Shown: positions 42,065 through 50,390 of the stretch, one piece after another
Layout: the number at the start of each line of letters is the position of its first letter
Numbering within the stretch: position 1 is the first letter of the stretch
Assembly: GCA_902550325.1 (NCBI GenBank)
Contig: CACCYT010000001.1
Location: 109,174 to 173,173 of the forward strand
DNA length: 64,000 nt
Direction of reading: 5' to 3'
Origin: an uncultured Bacteroidota bacterium
GTDB taxonomy: Bacteria; Bacteroidota; Bacteroidia; Flavobacteriales; Flavobacteriaceae
The notes under the pieces: generated by a model
Seen by the model: only the letters and a program-made list of their open reading frames with translations
What the model was told of the DNA's origin: nothing
Database searches by the model: none
Translations under genes and position numbers: made by a program

Positions 42065-43246
42065 ATGAAAACGATTGATCATTTCAATTTTAAAGATAAA
42101 AAAGCACTCATCAGGGTTGACTTTAATGTTCCTCTTGAAAACGGAAAGGTTATTGATTCAACAAGAATCCGGTCTGCTGTACCAACAATATTAAAAATTC
42201 TTCAAGACGGTGGAGCATGTATTTTAATGAGTCATCTTGGGCGACCAAATGGGTTTGAAAAGAGCCTTTCCTTAATTCAAATTAAATCAGTCCTCGATAA
42301 TATCTTAGCAATAAAAACAAAATTCTGTGAAGATTGTATTGGCAAAATAGCGGAAGAAGCATCTGATAAATTATCTATGGGTGAGGTTTTAATTCTAGAA
42401 AATTTGCGCTTTTATAATGAAGAAACCAAAGGAGATGAAGTGTTTTCTAAGAAGCTTTCTAAGCTTGCAGATTGTTACATAAATGATGCTTTTGGAACTG
42501 CACATAGACCACATGCATCAACAACCGTGGTTGCAAAATATTTTGAAAACAAATTTTTTGGTAAGCTGCTTGAAAAAGAAGTTCTTGCTATTAAAAGAGT
42601 AATTAGTAATGGAAAGAGCCCTATACTTGCTGTTTTGGGCGGCTCTAAAATCTCTTCTAAAATTCCAATTATCGAAAATATTATAGATAAGGTTGACGAT
42701 ATAATAATCGGAGGGGGCATGGCCTTCACATTTATTAAAGCACTTGGGGGTAAAATCGGACAATCCATTCATGAAGACTCTATGCTTAAAAAGTCTTTAA
42801 GCATTTTAAAATTAGCTAAAGAAAAAAACACAAAAATTCATTTACCAGTGGATGTAGTTTGTGCCAAGGAGTTTAAAGAGGGTGCTGTCTCAAAAGTATT
42901 TTCAATTAACTCAATTCCTGATGAATATGAAGGCTTGGACTCTGGACCAAAATCTGTAGAAAAATTTAAACAAATTATTTTGTCCTCAAGCACAATTTTA
43001 TGGAACGGGCCAGTAGGTGTTTTTGAGCTCAATAGCTTTTCAAAAGGAACAAAAGAAATAGGAGAAGCAATAGCTGAAAGCACAAAAAAGGGTGCTTTTT
43101 CACTAGTTGGAGGCGGAGATTCGGTTTCGGCAGTTAAGAAGTTTAAATTAGAAAAGGAAGTAAGCTATGTTTCCACAGGCGGCGGGGCGATGCTTGAGAG
43201 CTTGGAGGGTAAAATTTTACCCGGTATTAGTGCGTTGGCAAAATGA
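42065..43246 (+). CDS. pgk: Phosphoglycerate kinase
   Basis: Glycolytic enzyme transferring phosphate between 1,3-bisphosphoglycerate and ADP. Seen: RVDFNVPLENGKVIDSTRIRSAVPTI (N-terminal substrate site), SHLGRPNG, LGGSKISSKIPIIENI and the nucleotide-binding GGGDSVSAV near the C-terminus. The 393 residues are normal. Its TGA overlaps the ATG of the DUF4837 gene (ATGA). Confidence 0.98.
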   Translation: MKTIDHFNFKDKKALIRVDFNVPLENGKVIDSTRIRSAVPTILKILQDGGACILMSHLGRPNGFEKSLSLIQIKSVLDNILAIKTKFCEDCIGKIAEEASDKLSMGEVLILENLRFYNEETKGDEVFSKKLSKLADCYINDAFGTAHRPHASTTVVAKYFENKFFGKLLEKEVLAIKRVISNGKSPILAVLGGSKISSKIPIIENIIDKVDDIIIGGGMAFTFIKALGGKIGQSIHEDSMLKKSLSILKLAKEKNTKIHLPVDVVCAKEFKEGAVSKVFSINSIPDEYEGLDSGPKSVEKFKQIILSSSTILWNGPVGVFELNSFSKGTKEIGEAIAESTKKGAFSLVGGGDSVSAVKKFKLEKEVSYVSTGGGAMLESLEGKILPGISALAK

Positions 43247-44220
43247 AAAAGATTCTGTTTGTAATAATTATTCTATTTGTTCTTCAATCCTGTGGAGAAA
43301 AGAATGCTGTATATAAGCCGGAGTCATCTGGAAGAATTAATTCAATAACAGTTGTGCTTGACAATAAAAGTTGGGACAATAAAATTGGAGATAAGATAAG
43401 GGCATTATATGCTGATGAATTTATGGGGCTTCCACAGATTGAGGAAAGATTTACCTTAAAGCAAATGCCTTATGAAGCATTTAATGGTTTTTCCAGAACA
43501 AGCCGCAATATTATATTTATCAATAAAAAATCTGAGATTGACTATCAATTCCAAAAAAACAAATTTGCCAACCCTCAAATTTACCTAGAGATAAGCGGAA
43601 CCAGCCTTCAGTCAATAATAGAACAATTAGATTTATCAAGTAATGAGGCTATTAGAAAATTTTCAAATGGTGAAATTGAAGAAAATAAAAGAAGGATACT
43701 CAAATCAACAATGAATGACCTCAAGCCTATTGATGAATTCTCAATAAGTATTAAAATGCCTTCTGCATACAGCCTATATAAAGAGGATAAAAACTTTATT
43801 TGGTACCAAAAGCCTATTGACAAAGGGCATTCAAACCTGATAATTACCGAACTATTTGTTGGCAAAGATGTTTTTGATTACACAATAGATGAGGTAACAA
43901 GCTTGAGAGATTCTGTTGGTCGAAGTTTTTTACTTGGTAGAAATGAAAATAGCTTTATGATAACCGAAAAGGAATACCTTGCCCTACAAAAAAAAGTTAA
44001 CTATTATGGAACAAAAATGTTAGAAACAAGAGGGACGTGGGAGGTCCAAGGTGATTTTATGGGAGGACCATTCATAAATTATATTGTGGAAGATAAGGTA
44101 AATAATAGGCTTCTTTTAGTAGAGGGGTTTGTATTTGCTCCATCAAAAAGAAAAAGAGATAATATCATTGAATTGGAAGCAATTATAAAGTCGATAAAGT
44201 TTAAAAAAGGTTCTATTTAG
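43243..44220 (+). CDS. DUF4837-family lipoprotein
   Basis: Exported 325-residue lipoprotein with lipobox LQSC (Cys16). The sequence [41 protein letters not shown] matches the DUF4837 family, found in flavobacteria and of unknown function. Further marks are [33 protein letters not shown] and [21 protein letters not shown]. Coupled to pgk by a 4-nt overlap; converges with tatA by 8 nt. Confidence 0.88.
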   Translation: MKKILFVIIILFVLQSCGEKNAVYKPESSGRINSITVVLDNKSWDNKIGDKIRALYADEFMGLPQIEERFTLKQMPYEAFNGFSRTSRNIIFINKKSEIDYQFQKNKFANPQIYLEISGTSLQSIIEQLDLSSNEAIRKFSNGEIEENKRRILKSTMNDLKPIDEFSISIKMPSAYSLYKEDKNFIWYQKPIDKGHSNLIITELFVGKDVFDYTIDEVTSLRDSVGRSFLLGRNENSFMITEKEYLALQKKVNYYGTKMLETRGTWEVQGDFMGGPFINYIVEDKVNNRLLLVEGFVFAPSKRKRDNIIELEAIIKSIKFKKGSI

Positions 44221-44395
44221 ACTCCTTGTCCTCTTCTTTATCTTCTTCTTTAGTTGCTTTTTTAAATTCTTTTATGCCCTTACCAAAACCCCCCATAAGT
44301 TCAGGAATTTTTTTACCTCCAAAAAGTAACAGAATTACAGCTACAATTATAATTATTTGCCAAGGACCAATTGCATAAAATAAATATAAGCTCAT
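44213..44395 (-). CDS. tatA: Twin-arginine translocase subunit TatA
   Basis: Pore-forming subunit of the Tat system, which exports folded proteins. 60 residues: one N-terminal membrane segment ([24 protein letters not shown]), the FGGKKIPEL hinge and an amphipathic helix ([18 protein letters not shown]) with a charged tail. tatB/tatC are not in the window, usual for Bacteroidota, where tatA is unlinked. Near the M23 peptidase and DUF4837 gene as in related genomes. Confidence 0.93.
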   Translation of the reverse strand: MSLYLFYAIGPWQIIIIVAVILLLFGGKKIPELMGGFGKGIKEFKKATKEEDKEEDKESK

Positions 44396-44468
44396 ACTAA
44401 ATATTTAATGCTAATTTAAAAATAAAATTTACTCTTTCATTGATTGTAATGTAAAACTTACTGTTTGT

Positions 44469-44476
44469 TATATTTG
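44469..44476 (+). promoter_or_regulatory. -7 promoter box for the M23 peptidase gene
   Basis: TATATTTG with a TTG 22 nt upstream (44444-44446), a plausible -33/-7 pair. The box lies 9 nt before the ATG at 44486, again suggesting a very short or missing leader. Confidence 0.6.
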
Positions 44477-44485
44477 CTATTCTAG

Positions 44486-45340
44486 ATGGAAAGCTCAAAA
44501 AAGAATAATATAAAAAAAAGAGAATCTAAAAATTACAGGCTTGTTATTCAAGAAGAAAAAACCTATAAAGAAAAATTTAAACTTAAACTATCAAGGACTA
44601 ATGTTTTTTTGACAGGAACTTTTATTTCCTTAATAATTGTTTCAATCACAACCTCAATAATATTTTTCACACCAGTTCGTGAATACATTCCGGGCTATGA
44701 CACCACAAAAATGAGAATACAAGCAATAAACAACCTAGAAAAACTAGACTCTCTAATCAATCAATTGTCAATAAATGAAAACTACCTTCAAGCTGTTTTC
44801 CAAACAATAAATGGTGAAGATTACAAGAACATATACACAAATGAAAGCCAAAGGATAAGTGTAGATCTTTCGGAGTTGGATATGAGCCTCAGAGTTGAAG
44901 ATTCAATTCTTAGAAAAGTTGTTGAAAGAGAAGATAAGTTTAACGTTATTGAATCGGAGACACAAACATTAAACCTAGAAATGTCTTCCCCTGTAAGAGG
45001 TATAATTATAGAGTCTTTTGATGTTTCCATCAAACACTATGGCGTCGATATTGTCTTGAAAGAACAAACACCGATAAAAGCTGTAGCTGACGGAATTGTT
45101 CTATTGTCTGAGTGGACAATTGATTCTGGACACACTGTAATTGTATATCACAAAGACCAACTTACAAGCGTATACAAACACAACTATCTATCAAAAGTTA
45201 AAACAGGGGATTATGTAAAGCAGGGCCAAGTAGTTGCTCTTTCAGGAAACACGGGAGAACTAACCAGTGGACCTCACCTACATTTTGAGCTTTGGGACTC
45301 AAATGGCCCTATAAACCCTGAGGACTTTATTATTTTTTAA
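44486..45340 (+). CDS. M23-family (LytM) murein endopeptidase, membrane-anchored
   Basis: Cell-wall hydrolase of 284 residues. A basic N-terminal tail (1-45) is followed by one membrane segment (about 48-70) and a helical linker. The LytM domain (about 170-284) has the zinc motif HYGVD (His and Asp ligands) and GPHLHFELWD with the catalytic HxH, so it appears active, unlike the EnvC-like gene at 58664. Periplasmic side predicted. Followed 6 nt later by the GH3-like gene. Confidence 0.9.
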   Translation: MESSKKNNIKKRESKNYRLVIQEEKTYKEKFKLKLSRTNVFLTGTFISLIIVSITTSIIFFTPVREYIPGYDTTKMRIQAINNLEKLDSLINQLSINENYLQAVFQTINGEDYKNIYTNESQRISVDLSELDMSLRVEDSILRKVVEREDKFNVIESETQTLNLEMSSPVRGIIIESFDVSIKHYGVDIVLKEQTPIKAVADGIVLLSEWTIDSGHTVIVYHKDQLTSVYKHNYLSKVKTGDYVKQGQVVALSGNTGELTSGPHLHFELWDSNGPINPEDFIIF

Positions 45341-45346
45341 TAGCCT

Positions 45347-46852
45347 ATGATCAGTCTTATTGCAAAAGTCGTGGCTCATTTTAGGGTTAATAAAATAAAA
45401 AAAACATACACAAAAGCTACTAAAATCCAAGAGGATATACTCCAAAGGTTAGTTAAAAAAGCGATGAAGACAAAATTTGGAAAATACCATGGGTTCAAGA
45501 AGATTTCAAATTATGATAATTTCAAAGAAAAGGTACCGATCAGGGATTACGAATCCTTTAAACACTATATAAATGATATCCAAAAAGGTCAAGAAAACAT
45601 ACTTTGGCCAGGAAAGCCAAAGTACTTGGCTAAAACATCAGGAACAACAAGCGGAGTTAAACTTATTCCTATAACAAAAGAATCTTTACCCTATCATATA
45701 AATTCATCAAGAGATGCAATACTCTTTTATATTAAACAAACTGGAGATAGTGGGTTTTTAAATGGTAAAAATATTTTTATTCAAGGCTCACCAGTGCTAG
45801 AGCATTTGAACGGAATTCTTATTGGGAGACTTTCTGGAATAGTAGCCCATCATGTTCCAAAGTATTTACAAAGCAGAAACCTACCATCAATGAAGACCAA
45901 TTCAATAGATGATTGGGAGTCAAAAATTGATGCTATCTGTGAAGAAACACATGAAAAAGATCTAAGAGTGATCGGAGGAATACCATCATGGGTACAGATG
46001 TATCTGGAGAGGCTATTACATAATCAAAAAGAAAAAAAAATAATCAATTTATTTAAGAACCTTTCATTATTTGTTTACGGTGGAGTAAACTTTGAGCCAT
46101 ACAAAAGAATTTTCTTAAAACTCATTGGTAAAAAAATCAACACAATTGAATATTATCCTGCATCAGAGGGATTTTTTGCATATCAAAATGACCAAAATGA
46201 CCCCACACTTCTTTTGCAGTATAATTCTGAAATTTTTTATGAGTTTGTCGAGGTTGACCAGATTGAAAAAAAACGACCGAATCGCTTAAATCTATCACAG
46301 GTTAACCTTAATAAAAATTATGTAATGATAATTTCAACAAACGCAGGTTTGTGGGCCTATAATACCGGTGACACTGTTATGTTCAAATCAATTAATCCAC
46401 CAAAAATAATCGTAACAGGAAGATATAAACACTACATATCAGCATTTGGAGAGCATGTTATTTCCTCAGAAGTGGAGCAAAGTATAAAGTATGCAATAGC
46501 CAAGACCAAACAATTGGTCAAAGAGTTCACTGTCGCACCAATGATTGATGTTTCAAAACCAGACTTGCCTCACCATGAGTGGTGGATCGAATTTGATAAA
46601 GACAGTAGCCCGATTGATAAATTTGCAGAAATTGTTGATTCTGAAATGAAGAATCAAAACATATATTACAAAGACCTGGTAGAGGGAAAGGTTTTACAAC
46701 CATTAAAAGTGGTCAATGTGCCAATGGGAACATTTAAAAACTATATGAAATCCCTGGGAAAATTAGGTGGCCAAAACAAGGTTCCACGACTATCCAATAA
46801 TAGAGAATTTGTCCATGGTTTAAATAAGTACATTAAAAAAAATAGAATCTAA
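45347..46852 (+). CDS. GH3-family acyl-adenylating enzyme
   Basis: A 501-residue member of the adenylate-forming GH3 family, first described in plants as auxin-amino acid conjugases. The ATP-binding motif is KTSGTTSGVKLIPIT (residues about 97-111), followed by the second block NTIEYYPASEGFFAYQN and GRYKHYISAFGEHV. Bacterial substrates are unknown. Common in Bacteroidota next to the M23 peptidase gene. Nothing looks broken. Confidence 0.9.
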   Translation: MISLIAKVVAHFRVNKIKKTYTKATKIQEDILQRLVKKAMKTKFGKYHGFKKISNYDNFKEKVPIRDYESFKHYINDIQKGQENILWPGKPKYLAKTSGTTSGVKLIPITKESLPYHINSSRDAILFYIKQTGDSGFLNGKNIFIQGSPVLEHLNGILIGRLSGIVAHHVPKYLQSRNLPSMKTNSIDDWESKIDAICEETHEKDLRVIGGIPSWVQMYLERLLHNQKEKKIINLFKNLSLFVYGGVNFEPYKRIFLKLIGKKINTIEYYPASEGFFAYQNDQNDPTLLLQYNSEIFYEFVEVDQIEKKRPNRLNLSQVNLNKNYVMIISTNAGLWAYNTGDTVMFKSINPPKIIVTGRYKHYISAFGEHVISSEVEQSIKYAIAKTKQLVKEFTVAPMIDVSKPDLPHHEWWIEFDKDSSPIDKFAEIVDSEMKNQNIYYKDLVEGKVLQPLKVVNVPMGTFKNYMKSLGKLGGQNKVPRLSNNREFVHGLNKYIKKNRI

Positions 46853-46875
46853 AAATTAAGGTTTAATTTTATTTT

Positions 46876-48144
46876 GTGAATATATTAATTGTTGGTTCAG
46901 GGGCTAGAGAAAGTGCGTTTATTTGGAAGCTAAGTCAATCTAGAAAAAATATCAATATTTTTTCAATTAACCCAAATGCTGGTGCTCAAGAATTGTCAAC
47001 CCCAATATACACACAAAAGGAAGATTTAAAATTCATAAAATCAAAAGTAATTGATCTAAAAATTGACATGGTTTTGGTTGGTCCCGAAATTCCTTTAATC
47101 AATGGAATTCAAGATTATTTAAAAAAATACCCCCTAACAAAAAAAACTGCAGTAATAGGACCTTCAAAAAAAGGAGCAAAACTTGAAGGCAGTAAGGATT
47201 TTGCTAAAAATTTCATGCAAAAATATAATATTCCAACAGCAAAATACAGATCTTTTTCACAAGCTCAAATTCAAGAAGGGCTAGATTATCTGGAGACAAT
47301 CAAACCGCCATATGTTTTAAAGGCTGACGGACCCGCCTCAGGCAAAGGAGTTTTAATAATTGATAATATTATAGAGGCAAAAACACAATTAGAAGAAATG
47401 TTGCTTGGTAAGTTTGGAGAATCGTCAAAAACTGTAGTTGTTGAAGAGTTTCTTGATGGAATTGAAATGTCATGCTTTGTTTTATTTGATGGAAAAAATT
47501 ATAAAGTTTTACCATATGCAAAAGATTATAAAAGAATTGGAGAAAATGACACTGGCCTAAATACTGGCGGTATGGGTTCTGTTTCTCCTGTACCATTTTT
47601 AGATAAAACTTTAAAACAAAAAATCGAAGATAAAATCATAAAACCTACAGTTGAGGGTATTAAAAACGAGAATATTGATTATAAAGGTTTTATTTTCATT
47701 GGGTTAATAAATGTTAATAACGAGCCCTATGTAATAGAGTATAATGTTAGAATGGGAGACCCTGAAACGCAAGTGGTATTATCAAGATTAAAAAACGATT
47801 TTATGGATCTCCTGATTAGTTGTTATCACCAAACCTTGGACGAGTTAGAATTGGCGGTGGACTCAAATTATTTTGTAAACATTGTATTAGCCTCAGGTGG
47901 ATACCCAGGGAAATATGAGATAGGAAAAGTAATTTCGGGTATTGACAGTGTTGAGGGAAGTGTGATATTTCATGCAGGTACATTAAAGAAAAATGATGAG
48001 GTTTATACAAATGGGGGAAGGGTTTTATCAGTTGTGTCAACTGCCCCCAATTTGAAGGAAGCCCTTAAAAAATCATATAAGACAATCTCTAAAATACAGT
48101 TTCAAGGAAAGACTTTTCGAAAAGATATTGGATTTGATTTATAG
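46876..48144 (+). CDS. purD: Phosphoribosylamine--glycine ligase
   Basis: Second step of purine synthesis, joining glycine to phosphoribosylamine with ATP. GTG start, 422 residues. Family marks: ILIVGSGARESAFIWKL at the N-terminus, GPEIPLINGIQDYL, ATP-grasp residues VLKADGPASGKGVLI, LNTGGMGSVSPVPF and EYNVRMGDPETQVVLSRL. Converges with the next small gene by 6 nt. Confidence 0.97.
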   Translation: MNILIVGSGARESAFIWKLSQSRKNINIFSINPNAGAQELSTPIYTQKEDLKFIKSKVIDLKIDMVLVGPEIPLINGIQDYLKKYPLTKKTAVIGPSKKGAKLEGSKDFAKNFMQKYNIPTAKYRSFSQAQIQEGLDYLETIKPPYVLKADGPASGKGVLIIDNIIEAKTQLEEMLLGKFGESSKTVVVEEFLDGIEMSCFVLFDGKNYKVLPYAKDYKRIGENDTGLNTGGMGSVSPVPFLDKTLKQKIEDKIIKPTVEGIKNENIDYKGFIFIGLINVNNEPYVIEYNVRMGDPETQVVLSRLKNDFMDLLISCYHQTLDELELAVDSNYFVNIVLASGGYPGKYEIGKVISGIDSVEGSVIFHAGTLKKNDEVYTNGGRVLSVVSTAPNLKEALKKSYKTISKIQFQGKTFRKDIGFDL

Positions 48145-48369
48145 AAAAGAGTGAGCTGTTACATCTTTATCTTCCTCACCAGACTTATCATACTTTATTA
48201 GCTGAAGAGTCCAATACAGCAAGGCCGAGGCAATAACTAACATCAAACTAAAATTGATGGCGTTCTGAAAAATCCAGTTAGAAATTTCTAAACGAATGAA
48301 GTCAAAGGGTATAAATAAAACTTCTACGAATAGAAACTCAATTGCTGCAAATAAATCTTTTACCTCCAT
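48139..48369 (-). CDS. Small membrane protein, DUF6341-like
   Basis: A 76-residue protein with two membrane segments (about 8-27 and 37-56). The pattern FVEVLFIPFDFIR ... EISNWIFQNAIN ... YWTLQLIKYDKSGEED ... TAHSFL at the C-terminus recalls a small flavobacterial family (DUF6341) often found beside purD and sometimes mislabelled uracil phosphoribosyltransferase; I hold the name loosely. An exact -7 box lies 14 nt upstream. Confidence 0.75.
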   Translation of the reverse strand: MEVKDLFAAIEFLFVEVLFIPFDFIRLEISNWIFQNAINFSLMLVIASALLYWTLQLIKYDKSGEEDKDVTAHSFL

Positions 48370-48383
48370 AGTATATGCTTTTG

Positions 48384-48391
48384 CAAATTTA
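48384..48391 (-). promoter_or_regulatory. -7 promoter box for the small membrane protein gene
   Basis: TAAATTTG on the minus strand, exact consensus, 14 nt before the ATG at 48369. Only 3 nt from the oppositely directed box at 48395, so the two divergent genes share one tiny promoter region. Confidence 0.55.
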
Positions 48392-48394
48392 CTC

Positions 48395-48402
48395 TAATTT
48401 TG
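48395..48402 (+). promoter_or_regulatory. -7 promoter box for the DUF4254-glycosyltransferase pair
   Basis: TAATTTTG, exact TAnnTTTG, 26 nt before the ATG at 48429. Abuts the divergent box at 48384-48391. Confidence 0.5.
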
Positions 48403-48428
48403 AATATAGTTTATATATTTAATTAAAA

Positions 48429-49040
48429 ATGTCAGTAAGCTCAGTTTGTAATAAGGTCTTTAAAATAGCCATTGATGATTACCACATTTCTAACTCTGTA
48501 GACGGGGAAAAAACCAACCCCTTCAATGATTCTTCATCGCTTGAAAAAATCATTTATAATAAGTGCTGGATTGATACTGTTCAGTGGCATTTAGAGGACA
48601 TTATAAGAAAACCAAATATTGAGCCCTCTGAAGCCTTAAAAATAAAAAGAAGAATTGACTCAAGTAATCAAGACAGAACTGATATTGTTGAAGAGTTGGA
48701 TGATTACTTTTTTAAAAAATATTTCTCAGAAACCCCTAAACAGGAAGCAATTTTAAATACAGAAACTCCAGCTTGGGCTATTGATCGATTATCAATCTTG
48801 TCATTAAAAATATATCATATGAAAGAGGAGGCTGAAAGAGATACTGCCTCAACAGATCATAGAAAAAAATGCTCATCTAAACTGAGCATTTTAATGGAGC
48901 AAAAATCAAATTTATCCATGGCTATAGATCAATTATTTGATAACATTTCAAATGGAAAAGTAAGAATAGCAACCTATAAGCAAATGAAAATGTATAATGA
49001 TGAATCCCTAAACCCAGAGCTTTATTTGCAAAATGATTGA
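48429..49040 (+). CDS. DUF4254-family protein
   Basis: A 203-residue, mostly helical cytoplasmic protein. The patterns NPFNDSSSLEKIIYNKCWIDTVQWHLEDIIR and IDSSNQDRTDIVEELDDYF, together with AWAIDRLSILSLKIYHMKEEAER, mark DUF4254, found in Bacteroidota next to lipopolysaccharide heptosyltransferase genes. Role unknown. It overlaps the following glycosyltransferase gene by 8 nt, so the two are translated together. Confidence 0.88.
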   Translation: MSVSSVCNKVFKIAIDDYHISNSVDGEKTNPFNDSSSLEKIIYNKCWIDTVQWHLEDIIRKPNIEPSEALKIKRRIDSSNQDRTDIVEELDDYFFKKYFSETPKQEAILNTETPAWAIDRLSILSLKIYHMKEEAERDTASTDHRKKCSSKLSILMEQKSNLSMAIDQLFDNISNGKVRIATYKQMKMYNDESLNPELYLQND

Positions 49041-50067
49041 TGAAAAAAAGACCTTAATTCTTAGATTTTCATCTTTAGGAGATGTGGTAATGACGATTCC
49101 AGTTCTCCGATGTCTTGAAAAAAAACATCCAAATGAAAAATTTGTTTTTGTCACAAGAAAAAAGTTTACTCCTTTTTTTTGTGAATTTAAAAACATAACA
49201 TTTTTTGAAGCAGACTTTAAAAAAAGACACAAAGGGGTTTTTGGACTTATAAGGCTTTTTAGGGATCTAAAAAAAACCAACCCGAATAAAATTGCGGATC
49301 TTCATAGCGTATTAAGAACACGCCTTCTAAAGTTTTTGTTTCAACTATCATTTCACGTGGTTGTTTCTGTTGATAAAAAAAGAAGTGAAAGAAAAGCGCT
49401 TACAAGAAAAAAAAATAAAATATTCAAACCATTAACATCAGTTTATTTTAATTATCAAGAGGTGTTTAACAAGCTTGGGTTTAATATTGACTTAACCACA
49501 GATCATTATTTCCCCCCATCTAAAAAATTTAATTTAAATACTGAAAAGATTGAATTAACAAGCCGAAAGCTAATAGGGGTTGCCCCCTTTGCTAGATATT
49601 CAACAAAGATGTATCCCCTAGATTTAATGCAGAAAGTAGTAGGGTTTTTAGACCAAAAACATACGGTTTTTTTATTTGGCTTTGGAAAATTTGAAATGGA
49701 TATAATTGAAAAATGGTCTAAAGCATTTAAGAATGTTTATTCAAGTTCAAGTTTGGGTGGATTTGAAAATGAAATTGCATTAATTTCAAATTTAGATTTA
49801 ATGATATCAATGGATTCTGCGAATGGTCATATAGCATCTATTTATAATGTGCCTGTTATCACCATTTGGGGGCTTACCCATCCTTATACTGGTTTTTCAA
49901 CCTTCTGTTCAAGGCCTGAAAATCAATTATGTGTTGATAGAGAAAAATACCCCATGGTACCCAATTCTATTTACGGGAACAAGGATCTTGATGGATATGA
50001 AGATGCAATGAGGTCAATAAGTTACAATGAAGTGTTGACAAGAGCTGAGGCAATTCTAACCTATTAA
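49033..50067 (+). CDS. Glycosyltransferase family 9 (heptosyltransferase-like)
   Basis: Cytoplasmic ADP-heptose:LPS-type transferase for lipopolysaccharide core building. The N-terminal LRFSSLGDVVMTIPVLRCLEKKHP (residues 9-32) and the C-terminal MISMDSANGHIASIYNVPVITIWGLTHP are characteristic. 344 residues, complete. Acts on the inner-membrane lipid A-core intermediate. Converges with the ferredoxin gene by 4 nt. Confidence 0.9.
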   Translation: MIDEKKTLILRFSSLGDVVMTIPVLRCLEKKHPNEKFVFVTRKKFTPFFCEFKNITFFEADFKKRHKGVFGLIRLFRDLKKTNPNKIADLHSVLRTRLLKFLFQLSFHVVVSVDKKRSERKALTRKKNKIFKPLTSVYFNYQEVFNKLGFNIDLTTDHYFPPSKKFNLNTEKIELTSRKLIGVAPFARYSTKMYPLDLMQKVVGFLDQKHTVFLFGFGKFEMDIIEKWSKAFKNVYSSSSLGGFENEIALISNLDLMISMDSANGHIASIYNVPVITIWGLTHPYTGFSTFCSRPENQLCVDREKYPMVPNSIYGNKDLDGYEDAMRSISYNEVLTRAEAILTY

Positions 50068-50351
50068 ATATCATCAAAATTAATTGTTATTTTATCACCT
50101 AATGGTTTTGAAATACAGGCAAGAACAAAACCTTCGTTTTGCTCCTCATCAGAAAGGGCATATACATCTTCCATTTCTGCTTTGCCTGAAACAACTTTAC
50201 AGATACATGTAGTACAGATGCCACCTTGACATGAATGTGGGGCATCAATTCCATTTTCTAAAGCACCGTCTAATATCGTCTTATCAGAATCCATGACAAA
50301 TTCAAGTTTTTCATCATCTAAAATTACTGTTACATTTGTAGTGTTCGCCAT
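50064..50351 (-). CDS. 2Fe-2S ferredoxin
   Basis: Electron carrier of 95 residues with the plant-type cluster motif: Cys41, Cys46 and Cys49 (CQGGICTTC) and Cys79 (VLACISKP). Arrangement and length match the small paa-like or isc-unlinked ferredoxins. Its partner is unknown; the AlkB monooxygenase in this window would need such an electron donor, which is only a possibility. A near-match -7 box (TATCATTG, 50363-50370, minus strand) precedes it. Confidence 0.93.
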   Translation of the reverse strand: MANTTNVTVILDDEKLEFVMDSDKTILDGALENGIDAPHSCQGGICTTCICKVVSGKAEMEDVYALSDEEQNEGFVLACISKPLGDKITINFDDI

Positions 50352-50390
50352 ATTCGTGCAATGATATGAAATATTTTAGAATTAAATACG

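Noticed and set aside
42475-42772. Minus-strand open frames of 84-97 residues within pgk
   Set aside because: Shadows of a strongly conserved gene on the other strand, with no start signals or recognisable product.
49346-49361. Third parS-like site (TTTCACGTGG)
   Set aside because: Only about 9 of 16 positions match the palindrome and the right half is lost; it lies inside the glycosyltransferase gene and is probably chance.
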